A DNA stretch of 64,000 bases from Stropharia rugosoannulata (lineage: Eukaryota > Basidiomycota > Agaricomycetes > Agaricales > Strophariaceae). A program made the translations under genes and the position numbers. Below the pieces are notes generated by a model. The model saw nothing but the letters and a program-made list of their open reading frames with translations, was not told the DNA's origin and ran no database searches. The stretch's first letter is position 1; each line of letters starts with the position of its first letter. The stretch covers positions 1,302,001 to 1,366,000 of the forward strand of contig JANCIK010000008.1 of assembly GCA_028532985.1 (NCBI GenBank), in the 5' to 3' direction. This document shows, piece after piece, positions 34,382-43,958 of this stretch.

Positions 34382-34870
34382 TTATGGGTCGCCTACTCCG
34401 CACACACATGCCTGTTGATACTGGAAGAAAACGTCGTCCATGCGCTCCTTGATTTCGGGAATCTCGTGCCCGGTGTATCCAAATGTCATCGTCATGTATC
34501 GCATACGCATTAACACCCTCAATTCGGCCATGGTGATTTGCTCGTTGGGCGATTGATGTATGCCTACATGTTGACAACCATGCCATGCTATATACTATGA
34601 TAGTGTTAGGGCGGCACGTCCCCTCAAGACGTTACTTACTGCTATGGTTTGTCCTAGGAACAAGAAGGACTGGAGATCGGTTATGACAGGCTGCAAGTTG
34701 ATGGTGTCAAGCTGGAGTATTCGTGTGTATTCATATTCTAGGGCTTCGACGAATGGATCAAGGCAATGTTTGAAGACATATGGGATCGGAAATCGCGATC
34801 GGAAATCGTTTAGATCGGTGGGCAACTCAAGCACTAAAGATTGAAGATATAGACGTAAAGGCGCTTGCAT
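34382..34870 (-). CDS. asC3: two-exon antisense gene of Ty3-C
   Basis: Not recognised. Exons 34870-34640 and 34594-34382 join in phase across a 45-bp GT-AG intron to give 147 residues. The first exon is helical and leucine-rich (LRLYLQSLVLELPTDLNDF); the second holds AELRVLMRMRYMTMTFGYTG and ends ACVCGVGDP. TATATAAAG on the minus strand (34907-34915) lies 37 bp before the start. It is between asC4 and asC2 on the same strand. No stop codon or frameshift was seen. Confidence 0.6.
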
Positions 34871-34908
34871 TGCGGGTGCTACGGAATAATCTACTAGAGC
34901 TCTACACT

Positions 34909-35652
34909 TTATATATCCATCTCTCGCACCGATGTTCGGAATCTAGCATGTGGACGCTGGGAGGGAACGGCCGTTTGAAGATGAAAGATCGCCGCTGGAA
35001 TTTCTTCGATGTCTGATGTGTCTTCAGGTGTTGCGGCTGGCCTGAATGCTGGCAGGTGTTCTTCAAGGGGGTCTTCGGCTTTGACGCGGTTTGAAAACTG
35101 TAACCACCACCGACTGTTGCTGTCCAGGTCATTAAATTCTTTGAAGTCGACTTGGTTTTCTTTGGTGGCATCGGCAGTGTCCTCAGCATATAGCGCCATG
35201 AACCGCAGTATGGTCGACCAATACTCAAACCCTTCATGTTCCTCCATCGGAAACATCTCCAGTAAATGCCTGGCACTGGCGCTTAGGTAGCGGCATTCAG
35301 GTGGAATCATACGCTCGATTTCACGCTCATTTGACGGCCGCATGTTGACGCGCGAGCATAGCAATAAACGCTGCGCTATCATTAGCAGGGCTAGTTGTGA
35401 AGCGGTTCGAGGGCTTACCATGTGATCAAAATGATCATGAGCGTACGCTTCCACTTGCGCATGGTCGATTATGTTCAGTTCTCGTACGCTGCGAGTGCGG
35501 ATGTCCTTGTAGATGGCGAGGCATAGGATTTCATGTTGGTGACGGATGGTCAACGCAAATTCACGCATGGTTGTTGGTACAACGAATGCATGGCTTCGGT
35601 TTCCTGGAGCAAAACAGAGCGAGCGAAATATTCTTTCTGCTGCGGGGTCCAT
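34909..35652 (-). CDS. asC4: single-exon antisense gene of Ty3-C next to the 3' LTR
   Basis: 247 residues from ATG 35652, not recognised. The protein is mostly helical, with SQLALLMIAQRLLLCSRVNM near residues 85-105 and RHLLEMFPMEEHEGFEYWST after it, then an acidic C-terminal third. TATAAAT on the minus strand (35685-35691) is 33 bp before the ATG, and the 3' LTR starts only 87 bp upstream. Transcription would thus start inside the element and run against pol. A longer in-frame reading upstream enters the LTR and is not a better start. Confidence 0.65.
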   Translation of the reverse strand: MDPAAERIFRSLCFAPGNRSHAFVVPTTMREFALTIRHQHEILCLAIYKDIRTRSVRELNIIDHAQVEAYAHDHFDHMVSPRTASQLALLMIAQRLLLCSRVNMRPSNEREIERMIPPECRYLSASARHLLEMFPMEEHEGFEYWSTILRFMALYAEDTADATKENQVDFKEFNDLDSNSRWWLQFSNRVKAEDPLEEHLPAFRPAATPEDTSDIEEIPAAIFHLQTAVPSQRPHARFRTSVREMDI

Positions 35653-35729
35653 GGTGCTTGATGGCGACGACGCTTTTGGCTGAAATTTATAGGTTTCCGA
35701 CCACCCAGGAGGGTGGTGTTTTAAAAGTT

Positions 35730-35738
35730 GGGGGGAGA
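35730..35738 (+). promoter_or_regulatory. Ty3-C polypurine tract
   Basis: ggggggaga directly before the 3' LTR; the same word precedes the Ty3-B1 LTR. Confidence 0.8.
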
Positions 35739-36702
35739 TGTGAGGGGCTGGGGCTGGCCCCTCGTGAAAACATGAAAAACCATAAGGTTCAGAACATAGA
35801 TACACAAGAAGCGACATATCCGCCATAACGATCGGAAACTACTATCGGAAACTGAAGGAACAAGAAGAAGCACGAAATATGAAGTCTAAGATATGAAGAT
35901 GCAAGTTTATTCGAAGATATGAAATATGTACATGATGAAACAAGAAGACAAGCACAAGGAAGACTCAAGATGTTATTACAACTCAATGGCAGATCAAGAA
36001 AGATAACAGCATCAGAGCAATATTGGACTTCTGATGCCGACAACATCAGATCAATATTAACAATCTGATGTAACTATGGACCCACAAGGGAGTCAATCAC
36101 ATGGAAATACTCGTACATACGACATGGGACAAATATGGCAACGGATTCCGACGATATGCAGGGGTTTCCGGCGACATGCAAGCGTGTGGTAGCAGAAAGC
36201 AGAAGTATCTCGATACAAACACAAGGGACATAGGTGTGGAAAGAGGGTCGGAGGAGATGTATGTTTAGGGAGAACATGGAGTTGATCCGGTCGCAGGAAG
36301 ATCTCTTGTGCTTGGGCTTGGTTTCCGAAGATAAGGATATTTGTGGCCAAGATATGAAGCATGCTGTAGTGCAGCATGGTTTCCGACGAGATAAAGTCAG
36401 CACGGGCGGTCGGATCTTCGTGGATGGATATGGTACGATCTGGGCATGGCAACCAGACGGGTATTTAAGGAGTAGAATATCTCTGTACTTCTCCAGCTTC
36501 CTTCAGGGTTAAATTCTACCTACACACACCATACCAGTTCGCATCGGAAACCGTTGTTTAAACCTCGTACACTGGAAGCTCCTTGTTTTGAAACAAGTAA
36601 AACCTTTTCAACGTGCTATCGTTGTACACACGTTGCCTTCGCACATTGTGAACTTTAGAGACAGGCTTTTCAGACCAGTCCAACCCAACTTCGCACCTCA
36701 CA
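35739..36702 (+). repeat. Ty3-C 3' LTR
   Basis: Differs from the 5' LTR by one substitution (near 36168) and one missing G (near 36270). It ends CACCTCACA and is followed by ccggg and the truncated Ty3-B2 integrase. Confidence 0.95.
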
Positions 36703-39590
36703 CCGGGGACATGTGCATAGTGTCCGCGTGTAGTTGCTGGAAGATAGACGGCGTGTGTGTCTCGGTGCGCGGGATCTGAATGATCGTCTTCTGCCTTAAC
36801 TGACAGACATGACATGTTTTCACATACCAATAGACATCCCTTTCCAACTCAGGCCACCAGAAGCGCTCGGCTAGCAGTTTGCGCGTAGCGTACGCTCCCC
36901 TGTGCCCCAAGCTGTCATGCGCTGAGCGCAGCATGCGTGTCCGCTGCGCCTGATCTATCACCAATTTATGCGCGTCATCTATGGATCTCCGGTACATCCG
37001 CCCATCCTTGTCTAAGAAGAAGTTACGAGCATTCCTCGTAAAGTTCTGATATTCTCGCTCCGTCATGCCTTTAGGCCTAGTGGTTGGATTCTGCAACCAG
37101 TAGCGTATCATCGGCAATTTCTCATCCATATCTTTTCCTGCAGACGTCCTGTTGTGCTCATCGTACTCCTCATCCTCCAGATCCTCTATTCTGGAGTCGG
37201 GTATGGCGTGCGCTAGTATGAATTTCTCTAAGTACTCGCGCTGCACGAGCGGTACACTCTCTTTCTGTATGAAGTCCCGCACGGCCCGCTTTTCCGCTTC
37301 CGTCTCTTCCCGTGCGCGCTCGAGCTCCTGCTGGAAACAGCCTATAGAGCGCGCTTCTGGCAACTTGCGCGCGGTGGGACCTTCAAACAACTCGTTGAGT
37401 AGTCCTGTGTATAGATACCCGCCGCGATCGTCAATCTGTTCTTTGAACTCCTCAAAGTCCAGGGGATCCGGGTCCTCTTCATAGACTTTCTCATATTCGA
37501 GCGGTCCTACCTCTTGATCATCATCTTCTTCAGAGTGCGCGTACGCCTCATCTCCCAATTGCCCTTCCCTACGTGATAAACCATCCGCACCAAAGGTTTT
37601 GCCCGCAACATGTTTCAACTGGAAGTGATACATAAGTATTTTATCTATCCAGCGATTAATAGTCGCATTAGGGCCCATGCCCGGATTATCCAACATGCCC
37701 TTCAAGTATTTGGCATCCGTTTCCACCACCAGCTTGCGCGCACCGATGAGCCAGTAATAACAGGCTTGTAGCGCACGTAAGAGTCCATACAACTCCCGTT
37801 TGGGCTGTGAGAAGCGCTGCTCGCGTTCCGTTAACAGTATTGATCCGAAGCGCGCATATACCCTCTTCTTCGAATCTTGTGGGTCCTGCTGATAAATATA
37901 GAACCCTACTGCTCGCCACGATGTGTCAACAGCCAAAGTAATCGGCCCTGGCAATGTGTAGTCCAGTGGTTTCACGCAATGTGCGTTGCGCGCACCGTCT
38001 TTCAGCGAGTCCATGCTAGCTTGCTGAGCGGGCCCCCACTCAAAGGGTTCTTTCCCACGCAACAGCCGCTGTATGTGCTCTGCGCGCTTCGCGTAATCCG
38101 AGATGTAAATCCGTAGCAGACCCATTGTACCCATGAATGCGCGCACATCACTGATGTTCTTGCATGGCCCCCAATTGAGGATCGCATGCACTTTATCAGG
38201 TGCTGGCTTTCGTCCTTCGTATGTACACAAGTGCCCCACCACTACTATCTCAGCCGCGCACAGTATGGACTTCTTTCCACTAAATGTTCCTCCTGAGTAC
38301 TTCATGCGCTGCACGATTCTGTTGACATTCAACATGTGTTCCCATACAAATCTCCTTATTCCCTTATTCTCTGGTATCGTCTCATATCCTCCTCCTTCTA
38401 ACTCGTAGCGCGTTTTAGGTCCCCTAATAGGTACATCGTCTATATAGGGTTCTGTAACTTCAGGTATTTCATCGCGTAATATATATGCGACATCCTCATG
38501 AAAGATGGGCACGGAGTTCGTCCATCCCATAGGTAGGGTTACTAAGCGCAGCGCACCGAACGGCGTCTGGAATGTAGTCAGGTCTCTAGAGGACTCAGCT
38601 AACAGCCGCTCATCGTACCCAACATACAAGTCCAGGATGCCGCCACATGCGCGCCCCGCAAAGTGTTCCGCTAGACTCTCTGCTGCTGGAGGCAGTCCTG
38701 AATGTGCAATGGTTACCGCATTTAACGGTTCGAGACTGTGCACAATTCTGAACGAGACCCCATCTTTCTTAGTCACTGTAAACCAGCGCGACCGGTACGA
38801 TGAGCTCGAGGGCTCATACGTGCCTGCGCGAATCTTGGTGGCGATGAATTCACATACGCGCTCATACATCCCAGGTGGTATTGGAATGTTCTTCAATACC
38901 CAAGGCGTGTGTTCTACAGTGGGAATGTCTACTGGAGGGAAGAAGTCCGTACGGAATCTACCCTTCTCTGTGTCATCCCACGCGAACGCCTCGTTCTGCT
39001 GCATGAAAACTTGATGCACCAACTTGCGCTCCTCGGACCACAGGAAATCCCCTTCATGCGCCTTGTCAATTCCCTCCATGCGCTCAGCGGTGTACCGACC
39101 TGTAGGTACGAAGTCTGGCGGATGTGGTGACAATTGCGGCATGTCCTTTAGTGGGTCTCCTTTTATCTCCCTCACTATTCTAAACTTCTCTGGTAAATCT
39201 TGATAGACAGGCCTGACTTTCTCAGCCACTGGCTTATACTTCTTTCCTGCGAGCACCGTAACGGTTGTGGCATTCTTGCCAGTCAAGCGCTTACGTGTTA
39301 CTCCTTGTCTCTTACTAGGGACCTGTTCCTCGTGCGATGCGCGGAACTGCCCCCTAGGCTCTCCTTTGACTACTTCCTCTTTGCGCCATTCGCGCTGAAA
39401 ATACTTGTATATTCTTTCTTTCTCATCATCCTCCATCTTTGCCTCATGTACTGCTTGAGCCATGTATACATCCCTGAGCTCAGCGCTCCCAAACCGCTTC
39501 TTATTCTTTGGTAGCGCGTACCCCGCTATCTCTATTTTCCCCGTGCGATCATCTCTGTCAAACATCAACGCGACCTCTCCTTGACGCATC
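36703..39590 (-). pseudogene. Ty3-B2 pol, truncated in integrase
   Basis: An open frame of about 960 codons. Reverse transcriptase: YEPSSSSYRSRWFTVTKKDG, IVHSLEPLNAVTI, LPMGWTNSVPIFHED and YIDDVPIRGP at the active site. RNase H: LAVDTSWRAVGFYI, KRELYGLLRALQA, ETDAKYLKGML. Integrase: HDSLGHRGAYATRKLL, CHVCQLRQK and the first Asp in LHADTMHMSP, where the frame meets the Ty3-C LTR. The ATG overlaps the protease stop codon as TGATG (39589-39592 area), an arrangement that allows termination-reinitiation. Up to the truncation no stop or frameshift is seen. Confidence 0.9.
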
Positions 39591-40164
39591 AAATCATCGA
39601 GGATTGAAAATCCTGATCTGCGTTAGGGTTTTCCATCGTGCCAGGGTCCTGCAACTTAGGTTCGCGCTGCACAATCTTGGGACCGCACCCTCGGTTATAG
39701 GTGGGTACGACCAATTTGCGCTGTGTGTTGGGATCGGTGAGCGTAAGCTCAACCGTTCCATCACCGCGCGTCTTGACATTGCTCTCCGTGAGGATCTCGA
39801 ACGGCCTGCCCAAGAGTACCTCATAAGCCGCTGCGCTGATGACATGTACTTGTAAATACACTGTCAGCCCGTTAAACACAAACGGTACATTGCGCGCTAA
39901 ACCCTTGGTGGATTCCACCTGCTTATTCGCGCTCTGCATTCGTATAGTGAAGTCCGGGTCCCAACTAAGTCCTAAGCGCTCAGCGGTGTCCTGTGCCATT
40001 GACACAATCTGCGACCCACTGTCGAGCAACGTCTCTGCGTGTCCCTTGCCGTTGATGAGCGGAAATACCGCCTTCAGATGGTGCGATTTGCGCGCCACAA
40101 TAAGTCCCTTAGGCTTTTCGCCTGGTTGCAGAGTCGAGACGTACTGCTCGTACGGGTCTTCCAT
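39589..40164 (-). CDS. Ty3-B2 protease ORF
   Basis: 192 codons in the -1 frame relative to gag, overlapping it by 91 bp. It shows LLDSGSQIVSMAQ, the aspartic protease active site, then VLLGRPFEILT, matching the flap and hydrophobic-glycine region of retropepsins. A frameshift during translation, or one sequence indel, would join it to gag; in Ty3-C gag and protease share one frame. Ends in TGA, overlapping the pol ATG. Confidence 0.8.
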   Translation of the reverse strand: MEDPYEQYVSTLQPGEKPKGLIVARKSHHLKAVFPLINGKGHAETLLDSGSQIVSMAQDTAERLGLSWDPDFTIRMQSANKQVESTKGLARNVPFVFNGLTVYLQVHVISAAAYEVLLGRPFEILTESNVKTRGDGTVELTLTDPNTQRKLVVPTYNRGCGPKIVQREPKLQDPGTMENPNADQDFQSSMI

Positions 40165-41927
40165 GATGATGGTCCCCGGTTGCAGTCCGCTGCGCTCATC
40201 TGAGCAAGTAAGGAAAGTGGCCCAGGTGCCATATACGCTTGCTGCGCGGGCGGCCCATTCTTCTTATGCCATTCGTCGACGCGCTCTTTGATCGCGCGCG
40301 AAGGGTCCCAAGGTATCGATGACCCGTCAGGTAACTGTAAGCGCCCCGCCTCAGTAATGACAATCCTCCCCGCTGACAAGTCTTGCTGCCGTACGATGCA
40401 CTCAGCAACCACATGTCCCGTCTGCTTGCAGTAGAAGCAGCGAGGCTCCGGGCGTTGTTGGTATTGGAAGGGCCTAGGCGGCGCTCCACCAAAACTCGGT
40501 GCGCTCATGGGCATCATGGGGGCTACTGGTTGCACAGGCACCGACATCGGTGCGGCGCGCGCAGCCATGACATTGCGGATAATGTCCTCCAACTCTTTCC
40601 TACTCGACTCCTTTGACTTCGCCACTGTCTTCTCCACTAGTGACAAGGTATCCTTGAAGGAAGCGACGAACCCTTTCAGGTCCTCAATCTCTCCGCGCAG
40701 CGAACCAACATCCGCGGCCTCAGTCTTGATGGCGGGCACCGGCATGAGTCCATCAGTGCTATCGCGCCCTAGGCTCAGCGTAGTGCTTGGGTTCTTGGTG
40801 CGGGCCATTTGTTCCGCCATCTCGGCTACCTGTTTGAGAGGGTACATGTCCTCGGTGCGCGCTTCTACCGTCACCCCAGTAGGTGCAGTGAACTGTATAT
40901 TGCGCTCAGTCAGGAACTTGTCGAACGATGCGCGCGTTGTGTAATCAATGTCCAGTTTATTAAACAATCGATCCCTGAACCCCGCAGTGAGACTATTGGT
41001 GAAGTAAGTCACCAAGGTATGATTCGCAAGCAGGGTAGGCGCCTTCGTGAGCTTAGCGGCCTCGGCCAAGAACGCGCGCTTGAAGTCCAGCAACACCTGG
41101 AGGTCTTCCTCCGAGATGCGCTGATTCTCCTTGCAGAGCTTCTTGAGCCGCGCAATGGACCCTGTCTGAATGCTGATCACCTCCGGGTACTCGTTGAGAA
41201 TCATTTTCTTGAGCTCCGCGTACCCCTTGGTATCATAACCTGGTAAATTCTTCCACTCCTCCGCCGTCTGCATGGGTACATATTTTATTACATATCCCCT
41301 CTTCTCATCGTCCTCCGTCACCTCCGCGCGCTTAAACCAATCCTCCAGGTCCTCGAAGTACCGCGGTAGCTCATCGCGCTCTGCAGCAGGATCGAAGCTC
41401 GGCGCGCCGCGCGCACCGCGTACTGGCATGGACATATCCTTAGGCATAGTTTCTGGTTCTCGTGGGGGTGAATTTCGTTCGCTTTCTGAGAGATCTGACA
41501 AGTCTCCTCCAAATATATCTCTCGCTACGCGCTCTGCCTCACTTTCGCTATTTTCCGCCGTGCGCTGCGCGGATGTCTTAGCAGTCCCAAATACTTCCGA
41601 GAATGGAGGAGGGGTGTCTTGGGTAGCTTGGCTATCAGAAGTACCGAATGGTGCGGTTTCAAGTGTAATATCACCGTCCACTAATTGGTCTTCTGATTCA
41701 ATGCCAGATGGTGGTCCCCAAAATCCACTAGTCCCTACTCTTAATTCCGAGTCGCTTTCGGTGAGCGCACCTGGGATGCGCTGCGCTAATCCCTGAGTCT
41801 CGATCTGCAACTGCGCTTCCTCCCTCGCTCTTTTCTTTGCTTTTCTGTCTCGCGTCGGTGTAATTACCAACGGCTCTACCAGCTCAGCGTTTTTCTTGCT
41901 CCTCGTGGTTCTCTCGCGTGAAGGCAC
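40074..41927 (-). CDS. Ty3-B2 gag
   Basis: 617 residues. The N-terminal 170 are charged and of low complexity. The capsid-like part contains RYFEDLEDWFKRAEVTEDD and FFTNSLTAGFRDRL-like patches. A helical linker precedes the zinc knuckle CFYCKQTGHVVAEC (about 40440-40400), then GRLQLPDGSSIPWDPS, which resembles the sequence after the Ty3-C knuckle (GRFTMANGDWINGTG). This supports common descent of families B and C. Confidence 0.85.
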   Translation of the reverse strand: MPSRERTTRSKKNAELVEPLVITPTRDRKAKKRAREEAQLQIETQGLAQRIPGALTESDSELRVGTSGFWGPPSGIESEDQLVDGDITLETAPFGTSDSQATQDTPPPFSEVFGTAKTSAQRTAENSESEAERVARDIFGGDLSDLSESERNSPPREPETMPKDMSMPVRGARGAPSFDPAAERDELPRYFEDLEDWFKRAEVTEDDEKRGYVIKYVPMQTAEEWKNLPGYDTKGYAELKKMILNEYPEVISIQTGSIARLKKLCKENQRISEEDLQVLLDFKRAFLAEAAKLTKAPTLLANHTLVTYFTNSLTAGFRDRLFNKLDIDYTTRASFDKFLTERNIQFTAPTGVTVEARTEDMYPLKQVAEMAEQMARTKNPSTTLSLGRDSTDGLMPVPAIKTEAADVGSLRGEIEDLKGFVASFKDTLSLVEKTVAKSKESSRKELEDIIRNVMAARAAPMSVPVQPVAPMMPMSAPSFGGAPPRPFQYQQRPEPRCFYCKQTGHVVAECIVRQQDLSAGRIVITEAGRLQLPDGSSIPWDPSRAIKERVDEWHKKNGPPAQQAYMAPGPLSLLAQMSAADCNRGPSSWKTRTSSTSRLCNQAKSLRDLLWRANRTI

Positions 41928-42092
41928 CGTTCCAAAGGATGGTCTGGCTTCTTCTGGCTCGGCGAGCGATGAAGGCGCAGGAAATTTGCCTCGCTTGTTA
42001 CTCGTCCCCGTTTTATTTGAAATTTTTGTAATTTATTGTAATAGGCGCAAGCCGTAGTTCCCGAAACACTAATTGAGATTTCTGAACCTTCC

Positions 42093-42109
42093 CCTCGCGG
42101 TGGGCTCCA
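42093..42109 (-). promoter_or_regulatory. Ty3-B2 primer binding site
   Basis: On the minus strand TGGAGCCCACCGCGAGG, two bases after the LTR, identical to the Ty3-C site. Confidence 0.75.
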
Positions 42110-42111
42110 GA

Positions 42112-43325
42112 TGAGAGGTCTACTGCGTGGCTAGACTCGAAATCGCGAAACACAACACACACACACACCCAGCGGAGCGAGATCCTATCCTTTAGATCGA
42201 GTGAACGCCCTCAACTAAACGGCTAGTATAATCTTTGCTCTGCTCTGGTTCCCGGTCTGGGCGTGCGATGCGCGCACCTCGTGTCCTCTAGTCTTTGTAA
42301 TAGCAAGTAGTGCCTGCAAGTTCGTTTGTAAGGAGGGGTTTAATTCTAGTAAATCTCGGATAGAGCCCGGTTGCTAGTGGCGTGCGCTAGGCAAAATGAT
42401 AAATGAAATAAGTTGTTTTAGCGAACGGCTTCGCTGCGCGCACTTCCGGGTCCGGTGACCTCGTATGATGCGCGGACTCTCCAAAAGTCCAACAATCCAA
42501 GACTCTCCAAAGTCTTTCACCCGGTGGTGCAGTCTCACAGTCTAAACACTACAGTGCGAGTTTCCGTACACGGTTGTACTGACTCCTCACTGAGCTCTCC
42601 AATTGACCCGGTGGCCAGAAGCTATCCAAAACTCCTATGATTCACAAATACTTCACAGTTAAAACCCTAACAAAAGCTAAACACAGCCCGCTGACGGCCT
42701 GGGACAGAACCCAGCACACAGATCTAGTGGGTAGACAATTGCTTAATTACTATAGACAAGGATACAGGTTTATATGCGATGCGCGCATGTGTACTAATAA
42801 TAATAAGGTAAAGTAAATACTAGCAACGCGCGGCCAAAGGTCCGCGCATCGCATCCGGGCTTCCCTTCGAGTGTCCTGATCCCTTGGCATTCGCTGCGCG
42901 CATGTCGTTTGTTCCCTCGGGCTTTTGCGCGTCTTTTGATGCGCACCGCCACGGTCACATGATGTGTGGACTTAGGCAAATTCTGCCTTTGCAATGCGCG
43001 CACATGAGATGCGCGCACAGCCCTTCACACCGCCCTTGGTACTCGCTCAGCTGTACTCACACCGCACTTCGCTGGTGCTTAACCGTTCTACGCCTCTCCG
43101 ATCGCTCGCACGGATGACCAGACTATGCACTTTAGGCTGTGCAGCTCGCTGACCGATCTCTCTCGCAATACGGTGCGCACAGGCGCTTATTGTCATAAAG
43201 CGCGCTGATAGCTATAGACTATGAGTCAGGCTCCACTCTAGTCCCTCCGTGTTTTCCCGCGCGCAGCTGTCCCACCAATGGGACTTCAGACTGTTTACAC
43301 CCGTAGCCAAAAAGCAGCCCTGTCA
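42112..43325 (-). repeat. Ty3-B2 5' LTR
   Basis: 1214 bp; read on the minus strand it begins TGACAGGGCTGC and ends GACCTCTCA. Near-identical to 9166-10382 in inverted orientation, with scattered substitutions. Confidence 0.9.
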
Positions 43326-43331
43326 ACGGAC

Positions 43332-43545
43332 CTAACTACGCATGACCACCCCCTGAATTAATCGACGGGGAGTCTGAATATGAAGTGGAACGAATTATGC
43401 ACCATAGAAGGAAGGGTGGCAAAAGAACTGAATACTTGGTCAGATAGAAGGGCTACAACGCCAACAAGGACTCTTGGGAGCCACCAGCAAACCTGAAGAA
43501 CACCTCAGACATACTTAACAAGTATCGAACCCAACACCAGCTATA
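43332..43545 (+). pseudogene. Ty3-D chromodomain, end of pol
   Basis: The frame reads PPPELIDGESEYEVERIMHH, then TEYLVR, a stop codon, then KGYNANKDSWEPPANLKN. A chromodomain has LVKWKGY at this place, so the stop is TGG changed to TAG. An upstream TGA (43350-43352) fits CGA changed to TGA. The piece ends NKYRTQHQL and a TAA. In chromoviruses this domain follows integrase and steers insertion to particular chromatin. Confidence 0.85.
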
Positions 43546-43553
43546 AGTTAAAA

Positions 43554-43880
43554 ATGTCCCTCACCGAAGTCTACCACTACTGCAAGAGAACGATACGCAA
43601 CTGGTTTAATAAAACTCCCACCATAACACCCCACTTTCCCATAATGCGCAGCATGAGGACCCCTCTGCTCTCACCAGAAGACGTCCCATGGCCATTGCAA
43701 ACCCAAGACTTACAGCAAGCGCTGGAATTAGTCAGGATATTTAAAGAACACAGCGAAACTAGCGAGTCAGCGGACCCACTACAAGAAATTTATAAGGACA
43801 TCGTGGCAGACCTTGCGGGAGTTGAAGAAGACCTGAGGGAAAAAGAAGCGAGAGGAGAAAGAGGCATGCTGATAACCTAA
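43554..43880 (+). CDS. small ORF after the Ty3-D chromodomain
   Basis: 108 residues from an ATG eight bases after the pol stop. Not recognised. The first 25 residues are basic and aromatic (VYHYCKRTIRNWFNKTP); the rest is acidic and helical (DLAGVEEDLREKEARGERG). It may be an accessory product of Ty3-D or chance. Confidence 0.35.
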   Translation: MSLTEVYHYCKRTIRNWFNKTPTITPHFPIMRSMRTPLLSPEDVPWPLQTQDLQQALELVRIFKEHSETSESADPLQEIYKDIVADLAGVEEDLREKEARGERGMLIT

Positions 43881-43958
43881 AAATAAATAAGATAACAAAA
43901 GGCTTAAAAAGACCCAGAACGAACGACCACCCCTAACAGCCTACCAACTTGATAAAAG

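Larger units (their letters stand above)
25156..36702 (+). mobile_element. Ty3-C: LTR retrotransposon with four antisense genes, 11.5 kb
   Basis: LTRs of 965 and 964 bp (25156-26120 and 35739-36702) differ at two positions only. Inside are a primer binding site, gag-protease, reverse transcriptase/RNase H/integrase without a chromodomain, a 3.9-kb region with four minus-strand genes, and a polypurine tract. The flanks differ: copia gag on the left (gccgc) and Ty3-B2 integrase on the right (ccggg). A simple insertion does not explain this. Confidence 0.9.
36703..43325 (-). mobile_element. Ty3-B copy B2: 5' part of a minus-strand LTR retrotransposon
   Basis: From right to left: 5' LTR (42112-43325), primer binding site, gag, protease, reverse transcriptase, RNase H and the first third of integrase. 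The element is cut at 36703 by the Ty3-C LTR. Its 3' part and 3' LTR are absent here. The right flank is Ty3-D pol. Confidence 0.9.

Noticed and set aside
9166..43325. A 1.2-kb inverted repeat (9166-10382 versus 42112-43325) that could be taken for the arms of one huge transposon.
   Set aside because: Both arms are LTRs of Ty3-B copies in opposite orientation; polypurine tract and primer site lie next to them as expected.
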